This document shows positions 45,241 to 58,098 of a stretch of 64,000 bases of DNA, in pieces. The position numbers and the translations under genes were made by a program. The stretch's first letter is position 1; every line of letters starts with the position of its first letter. Source of the DNA: Puccinellia tenuiflora (lineage: Eukaryota; Streptophyta; Magnoliopsida; Poales; Poaceae); assembly GCA_012064385.1 (NCBI GenBank), contig QRDG01000626.1, forward strand, positions 487,240 through 551,239, in the 5' to 3' direction. Below the pieces are notes generated by a model. That model was not told the origin of the DNA, did not search any database, and saw only the letters and a program-made list of their open reading frames with translations.

Positions 45241-48200
45241 AATTGATGACAATCCCGTTTAAGAGGGTTTATATAAAGAATAAAGCAACCTTGCACGAAA
45301 AACAAGCAAGGGAGCAAAGCGCATTAAAGGCAAATGCAACAAAAGCATAAAACCCAAATTCCCTTAAACCCTCTAAACTTCTCCCCCATTGGCATCGATT
45401 GCCGAAATGGGAAGAAAAATTTAGAGAGCCAATATAATAAGAGTTCCTCCATAAAGGTGTGCATGAGTGAAATCAAATGCACTTATTCATTGATGAATAA
45501 TTAGAGGAAATCAAACTATATTGAGGATCCAAAGATTGCAAAAAGATGAAATCATTTTAAACATCTCCACAAAGGAGAAAAGCAATCGAAAAGATCCATA
45601 GCAAGAGTTCCAAATAAAAATGGAGAAGCTCCCCAATGTTTATGCACAAAATGAAGAGTGCACAAATATGGTATCCTCACTTCCCCAAAATCATCTAGAA
45701 CACGCAACAAGTGCAATAGTGCATAATGCAATAGCAAATCATAGCACTTGCACCAAAGATGTGGTTGAGCCATGAGGAGATATCAAATTTCAAAAATTCA
45801 TCATAAGATAGGCCCAACCGAGATAAAACGATCTTTTAAAGAAATATGTTCACAAGCTTAGGGATACCAATTGGAAACTAAAACCAATTGAAAAATGCCC
45901 AAAGCTAGTGAGAGCATTTAGCCAATAAAATTCAACATGCTCACCATGGTAGGCATGAAGTCAGAGATCTTCAAGAAATACATGAGAGTGCAAAGATACC
46001 AATAAACAAAAAGACAAGCACTCATGAGACAAATTTGGAGCCACCAAAGAATTATAGAAGAAACACAAGGTGGCTCAAAAAGAAATAGGAAACCAATTAA
46101 AAGGTGACCTCTCTCACATGTATATGTTTCTCATTAGACAAACCATGAAGATATAGATCCGCAAAGAAACATATACATACGAAATGGTTCGGGAAAAAGA
46201 GAACAAGGTATCCAAAAGGAAGTCATAAATATACAAACGAGATTGTTGCTTGAAAGCATAGCACATAGCTCAACATTATCTCATTGTATATAAATGAACT
46301 TCAAATATATCAAATGCATCACACATATCACTAAGGGAACAAGAGATAGTGAAGATGCTTTGAAATAGGCAACAAGTATCACAAACAAATAATATCAATT
46401 GAAGAAAAGGTTTTTGCAAATTCATCACACATATCACAAAGATATATTAAGTGAAGGAAATAGGCCAAAACCATAACAATTGCATCTAAAAGCTTTTCAT
46501 GCCAAGAGGCAACCTACACAAGGTTGGATACTAAAAAGTATGCATGAGATAGATACTTGTTACCGAGATGGCATTGGTGATGAAGAAGATGAGAATTATG
46601 GTTATCATCAAAGCTTGACTCCGACAATCACATGGTGAGAACACCTTCCTTATGAATGAGACAAGCATCCAATGCATCTCCATTGTACCTAAAACACAAT
46701 TAGAGTACAAAATGGTTCCCAAACTCATTGGGTTCCATAGTAGTTAGATCAACTACAATATATAGGAAACACTCCACATAAATATGTGCATATAGATATG
46801 AAATTGAATTTCATGCACATCTTAGCCGATTTAGGATTCGGTGGAGTATCCCCTATATATTAGATCAAGAAAGATAAGCATGCTAAAATAATATAAATTA
46901 GTAACCGAGCATGCAAAGGCTTTCTAGAACCAAAAGAGATACAATTTGGACGAAAACACAAAGTGAACCAAAAAGGTTGTCCAAATTATATCAAAATCCA
47001 AATCAACACATGAATTAGGAGAAATCAAATCAACCTATGATTGATTCCAAAACACATCAACACATGAAGTGTGATATCAAAAGGAATCAAATCAACACAA
47101 CAAATGATCGATAAGACACCAATTGAAAATAAGATGCCAATTAAAACAAAAAAATATCAACTAGGAGAAAAGATACCAAGAAGAGGGTGATACTTGACCG
47201 AAATCAAGTAAAGTTAAAATAAGGAAAAAGGTATCAAGAGTCCCACAATAAATATCAATTGGAACAAATATCTATGGAGGAGATATTAAATTCCAATTAA
47301 TACCAATTGAAGGTGCCAACACAAGATAAAGAATCAAATGCCAATTGAGAGGATCAATAATTGATAGAAAGAATAGTGTTCTAAATAAAAAAGGAATGCT
47401 CCCCCAAGATTAATGCATTATCTTAGATATTTGCATTTGAACACAAAATGCATGCACAAGGGATCATTACTCTCCATATTTTATCTAAACACTAAACACT
47501 ACCGATTGAAAGATAGGATCCATTCAAAAGGCAAGGAAGCCAATAGATAAAGCAAATCAACGCAAGAGCCAATGTGAAGATGGTCTACAAAATCCACCAA
47601 AATTACTAGTATCACTTGTCATGGACAAGGAGTATATAGAGATATTTCTCGGTGGTATAAAGGAATGATGTACAAGACCAACTTCACTACAAACTAGCAA
47701 ATGGCAAAAGATAGGAATTAAAACACCATTTTTTAAAGAGGTTTGTTGGTAGTTTCAATTATTCGAACCAACCGGCAAAGCCATGGTTAGAATAAAAGGA
47801 AACAAATGGTTTCTCACATAATATATGGAAATGCATATTAGAGAAAACCACACCAAGCAACCTCACACAAACAAGAACCAAAGGGTAACCACAAAGGAAA
47901 ATTGGAACTTGTTTGAGTAAACATGCCACATAGGAAATGGATAATGTACAATATCAACTCTAAGTGGCAAACCTCAAATGTTCACATTTTTATGGGATTG
48001 TAATATGCACATAGCTTATTACTCCCCCATAATGTGATAATTCATTTTATTTTTAAACAAGAGGCAAATAAAACCAACTAGAAAAATTAATGGACATGTA
48101 GAATTTGAATTTCTCATGAATATGACATACCACATAGTAGCTAGATAATATTTAAATATCAATACTAGGTGGTGTCCTTCATGTACACACATTTTTAGGT

Positions 48201-48594
48201 TTGTGAAGTGCACAAAGCATTTCACTCCCCCAAAATGGGAGGGTCCACTAATATCTCAAAAAGCCAAATTAAATCCACACAAGATCTAAAAATCTCAACA
48301 CAAAGTTAGACTTACATGATACACAACTAACATACACAACCTTGAGAAACAAGACTAGTAGGAAAGAAGCATATCACATACAAGCACATATTAGGAACAA
48401 AACTAACACATGCAAGGGAGCAAGCAACTTTTAATGAATATATGAGTTAAATACAAGTTACCGCAAGGAGGAAGCATTGGATATGAGATAGAGCAATATA
48501 TTCCAATTGACTTGGCTTGAGAAATAAACCATGAAGATCCCTTAATTCTTCAAAAATAGCCAAGTCACGAATATCCTCCATGAACACCTATTGA
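45241..48594 (-). other. long noncoding region between gag and 3' LTR of the SIRE-like element
   Basis: About 3.35 kb, very A-rich on the + strand (T-rich on the transcribed strand), with no ORF above about 80 codons on either strand. Pol should lie here in an autonomous element but is absent. Phrases of the CTCCCCCATTTTGG type recur at 45229, 45382, 48022 and 48223. SIRE-lineage elements are known for long regions before the 3' LTR, so this may be that region with pol lost. Confidence 0.65.
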
Positions 48595-50220
48595 TCAAGT
48601 TGAAGCTTGTTGGTCCCCAACCAAGTTGGGTCCTAAGAGGTTAGTCACAATAGGCTTGGGAACCCAAATGGTGCTTTTATTGACACCACTTTGAGCTCCC
48701 ACATATTTGGCAAACACATTGCCAACTCTATCCTTCCCAAGAGAATAAGTATCATGAACTATAATGGGGTTGGATACGGTACCGTTAGTGCATGAAGAAG
48801 CAAAATGACCTTTGCCACGGCAAAGGTAACAACACCGACTCTTCTATTTCTTCTTCCTAGGCTCCTTAACTTGAGGAGCATTGGCTTGAGTCTTCTTAGG
48901 AGGTGGCCGTTGTTCAACTCGTGGTTGAGCACAAGATTGAACAAGAGGCCGCTTCCCTAGTTGCTTCTCACTAAGAGGCTTCTTCTTCATTGGGCAATCC
49001 CGAACGTGGTGCCCTTCAACTTTGCACTTGAAACAAATGATCTTGGCTGGATTCTTGACTTGAACTTGGCCCTTCTTCTTCTCAACCGTGGACTTGATCT
49101 TGTTGTTGGAGTTGAATCCAAGTCCACTCTTGTCATTCGGGGATTGTTGTGCACTCAACATGTTGTCAAGTGCACGCTTCCCTTCATGACGCTTTTCCAA
49201 ATCATTCTTCAAAGAAGTGACTTGGGCCTTGAGGTCTTTTATTTCCTCTACATGGTTAGTGGCAACAAAAGCACTAGAGGAAGTAGAATCTTCATTGTTA
49301 GAGCAACAAGGCAAAGCAAGTAATTCATCACATGATGTACCAATATTTTTAGTGGATGAATTACTAGGACTAGCACATGGCAATATAGCATTTTTAGTTA
49401 TGGTTGTGCTATTATCCACATGAGGCTCACAAGATTTTACCTTTGTCGTGATGGCCTCATGAGCTAACTTTAGACAAGCATAGGATGCTAGAAGATCATC
49501 ATTAGAGCTAGATAGCTTTTTATGACTTTCTTCTAACTCCCTATACTTGCTAGTTAGCAACTCAAGTTGAGCCCTTAGCTCAACATTCTCCTTCAAGGTA
49601 GATGCTTCACAAGAAATTGAGTTAGTAGCACAAGCATCATTTACATTAGGAATAGAATAAGAAAACTTGGCAAGCTCATCATTTAATCTAGCATTTTCAT
49701 TTTTCGTGACTTTATATTTAGCATGAGCATGGTCCCGTTCTTTAACAATTTTAGCAATTATTTCATTATGAGACTCCTCAATAGATTCTAATTTCTCCTC
49801 TAGAGAATCACGAGTCTCATGCTCTTCCTCAAGAGAATCTTCTAACGATGCTTTCTCCATAGCATCATCTCTCTCGATCTTACCCTTTTCATCAAGGCTT
49901 GCTTCCAAAGCCTCAATAGTTTCCCCGCGCTCAATAAGCGTTTTCATAATTTCAAAGAGCATAGCTTGAGAATTTTTATTTTTAGGAAGGGCTTTAAGAA
50001 TCATAAGACCATTAATTGAAGCCTAGCATTAACCTTTTCCACATCATCTTCTTCATCATTTTTATCATCATTATTATTATCATTGCTAGAAGAAGATTTA
50101 GCCATAAGGCAATGAGAGGTGGATGAAGAAGAATGATTAATTTTTGAACTACTCAAGTTCAAATCTTGTTGCATAGCAAATTGGGTTTCCTCTACATTAT
50201 TATTAATGCAAGAGTTAGAG
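48595..50220 (-). pseudogene. gag: SIRE-like gag, copy 1 (C-terminal part)
   Basis: The longest stretch (386 codons, 50004 to 48844) is a charged, coiled-coil-like protein (LEEEHETRDSLEEKLESIEE). It leads to a CCHC knuckle, CFKCKVEGHHVRDC, and a basic tail. A TAG at 48844-48846 is followed in the same frame by 82 more codons, holding a second knuckle (CYLCRGKGHFASSC) and ending at TGA 48595-48597. Upstream of 50004 the frame is shifted but homology to copy 2 continues to 50220, where the Angela-like LTR starts. Gag would form the particle and bind RNA. Confidence 0.85.
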
Positions 50221-51631
50221 GGATATGGTGGAGAAATTCCTGTAGGGCTTCGCCAAGCAGCTGCAGGAGAGAGGAGGGAGAGGAGAGGGAGGCCGGCGGC
50301 TAGGGTTCAAGGGTGCTGCGCCCCAGCCCTCCCCTCCTCCTTATATAGGCGTGAGGGGGCTGTGGGGGGGCGCCCCAAACCCATCTAGGCCCGGCCAAGG
50401 GGGGAAACTTGCCCCCCAAGGCGCCCAATTAGGGTTAGGGTTGCCCCCACCTTGCCTTGGCCGCATGGGCCTTGGGGACAAGGTGCGGCCAGCCCATGTG
50501 GGCTGCTGCACCTCCCCTCGGTCCATGTTGGCCCTTCCAGGTTCGTGGCCCCCAAGGTGGGGCCCTCCAGAACCTTCCGGAACCTTCTAGAATCTTCCGG
50601 TACTCTGCCGGAATTTTCCCGAACTTTTCCGGAACCCTGGAAACCACTTTCCTTATATGAAACTTTATCTCCGGACTCTTCCGGAGCTCCTCGTGATATC
50701 TACGATCTCATCCGAGACACCGAATCAACATTTAATTACACAATTTACTTATCTCACTAAAACCCTAGCTACATCGAAGCCTTAAGTGTGTGACCCTACG
50801 GGTTCGAGAATATGCAGACATTTTCCGATCAATAATCAATAGCGGGACCGGGATGCCCATATTGACTCCTACATATTCAACGAAGTTCCTTATCGATTGA
50901 ACCACGATGTCGGAGATTCTTAATCTCGTATACGATTCCCTTTGTCTCACCAATATTTAACTTGCCCGAGATTCGATCGTCGATATCTCCATATCTAGTT
51001 TCATCTCGTTACCTGGCAAGTTCTCTTTACTCGTCCATAATATAGGATCTCCGTGATTAACACTTAATCACATGGTTGCAACCTTTCTGATGCTATATTA
51101 CCGAGAGGGCCCAGAGATATCTTTTCCGTCACAAGGAAGGACAAATCCCACTCTTGATTCATGTCACCCAACAAATACCATCGGAGATACCTGAAAGCCA
51201 CCTTTATAATCACCCAGTTATGAAGTGACGTTTGATGTCCACAAAGTATTCCTCCAGTAAACGGGAGTGACATAATCTCATGGTCTAAGGAAACTATACT
51301 TGGCATACTAAACGCGTTGGCAATAAAACTGTGTGACACGATCAATTGCAACTCTTTATTATTTGGGTCTTGTCCATCACATCATTACTCCTAATGATAT
51401 GACTCCATTATCAAGTGACTATGACAAGTCCATGGTTAGGAAACTCTAACCATCTCTTGACTAACGAACTAGTCCGGTAGAGGCTTACTAGGGACAACTG
51501 GTTGTTTATATTCCACACATGTATTATGTTTCCGGTTAGTACAATTATAGCATGGATAATAAACTATTATCATAAACATGAATATGCTTAATAAACCATT
51601 TTATTATTGCCTCTAGGGCATATTCCCAATA
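50221..51631 (-). repeat. 3' LTR of Angela-like copy 2 (truncated)
   Basis: Aligns with 56689-58098. It lacks the part equivalent to 56337-56688. Its start on the minus strand has one change (TATTGGG for TGTTGGG). A TATATAAGG box lies at 50339-50349. Confidence 0.9.
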
Positions 51632-51642
51632 GTCTCCCACTT
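51632..51642 (-). promoter_or_regulatory. polypurine tract of Angela-like copy 2
   Basis: On the minus strand AAGTGGGAGAC abuts the 3' LTR, as in copy 1. Confidence 0.85.
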
Positions 51643-54539
51643 GCACTAGAGTCAATAATCTAGTTTACATTTTCTCGATCCAACACTCATGGTGTCTAAC
51701 ACTCATGGAGTCTTAGTGCTGATCATGTTTGCTCGTGGAAGAGGTTCTGTTCGTGTTCTGTACTATACAGTTCTTTATATTCTTTGCAAAACGTTAACGT
51801 CACCTAATTTGACATTACTTTATCATCTCACGATAAACCTATTATCATCACATGATAATTCTCATCATCACATGATGAATATAATATATTTGGTTAAAGA
51901 GTGAGATTTTTCGTTTCCCATTATGCCTACATGACGTATGATCAGTCAAAAGGAAGTTTCACATAGCATGTGCGCCTGGAACTCACTCAGTCTTGAAACA
52001 AAATTTCTCAAACCATAATATTATATCTTTTAATCCTTGAATTAACCATATACTCCTATATGTTGTAGACTCAACAAATCGACAGTGCAATCATGTCACT
52101 TCGATATTTTTCGATCACGCTTTCGCTGCGCTTCTGACTTTAAGAGATCTCCAATCTAGTTTGGTTTTATGACTTCAACCAAGTCTACCAATCTGTAGAT
52201 TCTATTATCTCAACTCCATGAAAAATGACTCCTCATTTAACATGTTCTTCTAAACAAGAACTTGGGTCACATATTGTCAAATACAAACACATGGTTCTTA
52301 TATGTTTTAGTCCTATGAACAATTCATAGCGAATACCAACATATCCTCCAACCATTATTCTTGTACTGAGTTATCAACTCAATGTTTCACCTATTTCTCT
52401 CAAGCAGATGAACCTTTCTTCTCTTGTTACATTTTGAACTCCTTCAAAATCTTGCTTAGGTTAAACATCCTGACATAATGCTTTATCAAACATATCTATC
52501 CACCATAGATACATCTATCTCCATAGATATTTGACGTTCAAAACTAACTTCACAAGTTATATGTTGCTTCCTGACTTATTTACATCATTTATGAAATCTC
52601 CATTTCATACAAACAAGATGTTGTAAACTCCCACTCAAATATACACCATACACATATTAAATTGTGAAACCACTTTGGCTCCCACTCAGAAATATGTTAT
52701 CTCTATATTTGACCATGATTAACTAGCTCCCACTCAAACATATGTTACCACATATTTTGATCATGGAAAATAGTTTCTGCTCTAACTTAACATATGTCAC
52801 CACATATCTTAATTAGATCCCACTCAGTTTCTTATGCACTTTCTCGATATTTTGGACACCTCCAAAATTCTTAATTAACTTTTAAAATTCGAGAACTCAT
52901 ATATGAAACGCTAGTACTTTACTAGCTTTAAGTTTTATTTATTCTCTGCAAAACCCCTTTTGAGGAATAAATATGTGAAACATCACTTTCACAAAATCAA
53001 GCAACAATTACTTTGTGATTTAAACTTAACATCGAATGACTCTTAGTCACTTTCGTATTTAAGGCTTCTATTTCTTCCTTGTAGTTTCGTAGGTATGTCT
53101 TGTTTCTCAAACATGACAAGTAAATCATGAATATTATTTTGTAACCTGACAAAATTTAATATTCTTGAATCCTACTTTTCTTTAGACAAGCTAAACCTAA
53201 ATTCAATGATCACCATCATTAATTTCTTCATGTGTCAAGTTTTAACCAACATAGCACTTTACATATGTGCCACTTGATACATAAACAAGCAAGGTTTTTC
53301 CATTTATTCCATCAATTCTTTTATCAATGAAACCTTTTCACGATAGACCACTAAAATACTTAGCACAACCAACAAATTGGTTTGCCCCTTTTAGTCTCAT
53401 ATTGTGGAATCACATTCATAGTCATACTTATGAATATACTACAACATTATTCGCAATAGTCTCTAATTATCTCATAATTAATGAAACCAACTTTTCTCAT
53501 AACTCATATGAAAAATTTATGCGAATCACATATAGACCCTTATTTCTAAACAGAGTGTTTATCAAATAAATATAAATGCTATTATTAAACCCCGAAGTAA
53601 AACCCTTCTTTGAGACCACACAATATCGAATAGTGCGTGATTACGATATCTTAGGATATATCAAACGCCTTTGAAATATTCTAAACATTGTAATTTGTGA
53701 TAACACTTGTCACAAGTTCACATACCAACATATAACTCAAATATTTTGTCTCTTTTGATCAAATCATAAAGACTCAATTTTCTTGTTAACTTAATATCCT
53801 AAACTCCAGAATTTTATTTGATCTCATCAAATATCATAACTCGAACAAATACATATATTTACTCATATCATTTATGATGGAGCACACAAAATAATGACAT
53901 TTAACATTCGCTGAATATACAACCAACACTTGTGTTTTATTTTCGGCAACTCATGACACACTTCCGAAGGGTGGCATTTTAGTCATACTCCTTCAATAAG
54001 GCGCATTGATAAAACATCAAAATGTTTATTCAATCTTTTAGCACGACTAAAACAATTGTCATTATTAAGTTTTGGATATCTTTAGTATGTCTCTTATTTA
54101 TAAATGTTCAACCAATTTATCATCTAGATTATAATAAGAATAATACACTTATAATCGAAAACTTGTGATTTCCAAAAAGGATCACTCATGAAAATAGAAC
54201 AACCATTGTCTTCAACATGAATAACCGTCTCACATAAGCAAGACACACTAATCAAAATCACACTTAGTTCGATCACAACACTTATTCAAATCCTCTAATC
54301 AAAACGATAAATGTAGAGACAGATCGTTGCCAGCATCAACTCCTTGATTGCCACCATTCCGCAACGTCTTCCCATATCCTTTATGCAAATCTCAAGCAGC
54401 AGGTTCTGTTTTCATAAAACAGAATGAGTACCAAATACTTATTGAAACCGCCACAATTGCAATTTGGACTTAAACACTTATAACTTGTATATCACTATAT
54501 ACTTTCTACATTTGTCAACTTCTCTTGATATGGGTTCCG
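51643..54539 (-). other. noncoding internal region of Angela-like copy 2
   Basis: AT-rich, no supported ORF. Its right-hand kilobase parallels copy 1 (10291-11418). TCATCACATGATAA-type repeats occur at 51845-51880. Where pol is expected there is no recognisable coding sequence. Confidence 0.7.
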
Positions 54540-55076
54540 CTTTGACATGACGCAGCCGAGACACATAGTCTCCGGAATAATTCTTGAAGCTGGGGAGAAG
54601 CTAGCGTAGCATCCCATCTATCGCGAAATCGTCATTCATCTCATGGTTCCAAACATCTACCAGAGTATAACCATCTTATGCATTTTCCTCGGGTGTTGTT
54701 CCAAGCAAGTGTTCTCTTCCATCTTGAGTGAAAGAAAACCGTTCAGACATTCGAACCTTACAATTCTAACTTGCACTGAAAAACTATTTTTCAGCTCATC
54801 AACAATCTCCATTGCAATCAAGTTCTTGAATTGTATACTTAGGTCAGAATTCATGAAGATGCACATCATCCACTTGACTTTCAAGTAGGTGGTTCAAAAC
54901 CACTCCATGTACTCTTCATCGTTTGCAGAAATATTTGGGTATTCTTCTAATGGTTCATCTAACACGTAGAGCTCAGCATTGGTGTGTAGGACTTCTTTCA
55001 GACGCAGGTACCACTCAAAAATTGACCCATCGAGACGCAGTTCTTTAGCAACAAACAGACTACCATAGTCGACCAT
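54540..55076 (-). pseudogene. gag: Angela-like gag remnant
   Basis: From an ATG at 55076 the frame shows DGSIFEWYLRLKEVL and LYVLDEPLEEYP, the N-terminal pattern of copia gag (UBN2/DUF4219 type). After a stop at 54894-54896 and a frame change it continues with FECLNGFLSLKMEENTCLEQ. A further stop at 54657 follows, with residual homology (AIDGMLR) to about 54560. No zinc knuckle is visible. It is too broken to make a particle protein. Confidence 0.75.
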
Positions 55077-56322
55077 GATCTACAAGGATTTTTGCAAAGA
55101 CATCTTTAGGACTTTTGTTTATGAGAATTTTAGTTCATCTTAATCAAAATTACTACATGAACTCCCACTAAACTCAACATCTCTCTGGTTTGTTTAGTGA
55201 CACACGATCCGAATCCACTACATCACAACCGATCATCACGTGAGATGATGTAGCTTCAAAGGTGAACATCACCATGTTGATCATATCATCCATATGACTC
55301 ATGTTTAACCTTTCAGTTCTTGTGTTCCGAGGCCATGTCTGTACATGCTAGGCTCATCAAGGAAACCGTAGTATTTCCGCGTGTGTAAATCTGGCTTACA
55401 CCCGTTGTATGTGAACGTAGAATCTATCACACCCGATCATCACGTGGTGCTTCGAAACGAAGAACTTTGGCAATGGTGCATACTAGGGGAGAACACATCT
55501 TGATATTAACGTGAGAGATCACCTTATCATGCTACCGTCGCGATCACATCTAAGCATAACAATAAGGTGCATAAAAGGATTAACATCACATGCAATTCAT
55601 AATTGTGATATGATATGGCCTTTCTTCTTGTGCCTTTGATCTCCATCTCCAAAGCACCGGCATGATCTCCATCACCGACATGATCTCCATCATTGTGGCG
55701 CCATCACCATGGTTGTCCACCAACTATTGCAACTACAACTAATGCTACTCTTAGCAATAAAGTAAAGCAATTACATGGTGATTCAATGACACGCGGGTCA
55801 CATAAAATAATAGACAACCATATGGCTCCTGCCGGTTGCCGTACTCATCGACATGCAAGTCGTGAAAGATTACAAACATGATCATTGCATACATTATCAC
55901 AAATCACACATTGGCCATACCACATCACAAGACCCCTGCAAAAACAAGTTAGACGTCCTCTACTTTGTTTATGCAATTTTTACGTGGCTTGGGTCAACGA
56001 GATAGAACCGTTCTATCTACGCAAAACCACAATGGTGATATAGTAGTTGCTTATTTACTCATCCTTTTGAGAGGCGTTCCATTGAAAATTGCATCTTCAC
56101 TAGAGCAAGAGAAACAGACACCCGCCAGCCACTTATGCAATACAAGTTGCATGTCTGTCGTGGAACCAGTCTCTCGTGCGTGGACGAGTAAGGTTGGTCC
56201 GGGCCGCTTCAATCTCACAATACCGCAAAGACGCAAAGTGCACGCGAGAAGGTAGCAACATAAAATATCAACGCCCACAACTCCTGGTGTTCTAATCGCA
56301 CCAACATCTACGAATAGATCTA
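55077..56322 (-). other. 5' leader of Angela-like copy 2
   Basis: About 1.2 kb between the primer site and gag, noncoding, with several short upstream frames. A long leader is usual for BARE/Angela elements. ATGATCTCCAT recurs around 55650-55690. Confidence 0.65.
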
Positions 56323-56335
56323 GGCTCTGATACCA
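56323..56335 (-). promoter_or_regulatory. primer binding site, initiator-Met tRNA type
   Basis: On the minus strand TGGTATCAGAGCC, one base after the LTR end at 56337. Confidence 0.92.
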
Positions 56336-56336
56336 C

Positions 56337-58098
56337 TGAAGGGGTCATTGCATAGAAAACAAAAATTTTCCTACGAAACAAGCGGAAGAAACCCCAAGGA
56401 TCTAGATCTATTAGACGAAGGTAGCGAAGGTGAGATCCAATCTCTTACCCTTGAAGATCAAACAATCGCGTTTTGTCGGTGCATGGGTTGGCTAGTCGAT
56501 CCCCGCAACTAGACTCATCTAGTCGCGAGGAGATGTATTTCCTCGAAGATCCAATCCGATGAAGTGCCACAACGGGCAACACCTCCGCGGTATCCACACG
56601 TACAGCTCGATGAAGACTTCCTCTCCTTGATCCCACAAGCGAGGAGGAAGTGGCTCGTGAGATCTCAGCAGCACGACGGCGTGGTGGTGGATATGGTGGA
56701 GAAATTCCTGCAGGGCTTCGCCAAGCAGCTGCAGGAGAGAGGAGGGAGAGGAGAGGGAGGCCGGCGGCTAGGGTTCAAGGGTGATGCGCCCCAGCCCTCC
56801 CCTCCTCCTTATATAGGCGTGAGGGGGCTGTGGGGGGCGCCCCAAACCCATCTAGGGCCGGCCAAGGGGGGAAACTTGCCCCCCAAGGCGCCCAATTAGG
56901 GTTAGGGTTGCCCCCACCTTGCCTTGGCCGCATGGGCCTTGGGGACAAGGTGCGGCCAGCCCATGTGGGCTGCTGCACCTCCCCTCGGTCCATGTTGGCC
57001 CTTCCAGGTTTGTGGCCCCCAAGGTGGGGCCCTCCGGAACCTTCTGGAACCTTCTAGAATCTTCCGGTACTCTGTCGGAATTTTCTCGAACTTTTCCGAA
57101 ACCCTGGAAACCACTTTCCTTATATGAAACTTTATCTCCGAACTCTTCCGGAGATCCTCGTGATATCTAGGATCTCATCCGAGACACCGAATCAACATTT
57201 GATTACACCATTTACTTATCTCACTAAAACCCTAGCTACATCGAAGCCTTAAGTGTGTGACCCTACGGGTTCAAGAATATGCAGACATGATTCGATCAAT
57301 AATCAATAGCGGGACCGGGATGCCCATATTGACTCCTACATATTCAACGAAGTTCCTTATCGATTGAACCACGATGCCGGAGATTCTTAATCTCGTATAC
57401 GATTCCCTTTGTCTCACCAATATTTAACTTGCCCGAGATTCGATCGTCGATATCTCCATATCTAGTTTCATCTCGTTACCTGGCAAGTTCTCTTTACTCG
57501 TCCATAATATAGGATCTCCGTGATTAACACTTAATCACATGGTTGCAACCTTTCTGATGCTATATTACTGAGAGGGCCCAGAGATATCTTTTCCGTCACA
57601 AGGAAGGACAAATCCCACTCTTGATTCATGTCACCCAACAAATACCATCGGAGATACCTGAAAGCCACCTTTATAATCACCCAGTTATGAAGTGACGTTT
57701 GATGTCCACAAAGTATTCCTCCGGTAAACGGGAGTGACATAATCTCATGGTCTAAGGAAACTATACTTGGCATACTAAAAGCGTTGGCAATAAAACTGTG
57801 TGACACGATCAATTGCAACTCTTTATTATTTGGGCCTTGTCGATCACATCATTACTCCTAATGATATGACTCCGTTATCAAGTGACTATGACAAGTCCAT
57901 GGTTAGGAAACTCTAACCATCTCTTGACTAACGAACTAGTCCGGTAGAGGCTTACTAGGGACAACTGGTTGTTTATATTCCACACATGTATTATGTTTCC
58001 GGTTAATACAATTATAGCATGGATAATAAACTATTATCATAAACATGAATATGCTTAATAAACTATTTTATTATTGCCTCTAGGGCATATTCCCAACA
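56337..58098 (-). repeat. 5' LTR of Angela-like copy 2
   Basis: 1762 bp, minus-strand TGTTGGGAATATGCCCTAG...AATGACCCCTTCA. A TATATAAGG box lies at 56807-56817, with several TTCCGG/CCGGAA half-sites about 220-300 bases upstream (57030-57110). Confidence 0.92.

Larger units (their letters stand above)
50221..58098 (-). mobile_element. Angela/BARE-like copia element, copy 2 (nearly complete, non-autonomous)
   Basis: Minus strand: 5' LTR 58098-56337, primer site, leader, decayed gag, noncoding internal region, polypurine tract, 3' LTR 51631-50221, whose last ~350 bases are missing. The internal region is 4.7 kb with no protease, integrase, RT or RNase H. The 5' LTR was inserted a few codons before the end of SIRE-like gag copy 2. 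The truncated 3' LTR is fused to SIRE-like gag copy 1 with two shared bases (GG). Confidence 0.9.

Noticed and set aside
51839..51885. TCATCACATGATAA-type short repeats as a regulatory array
   Set aside because: Only a few imperfect copies; the other Angela-like element at 10452-10495 has fewer, which fits simple slippage.
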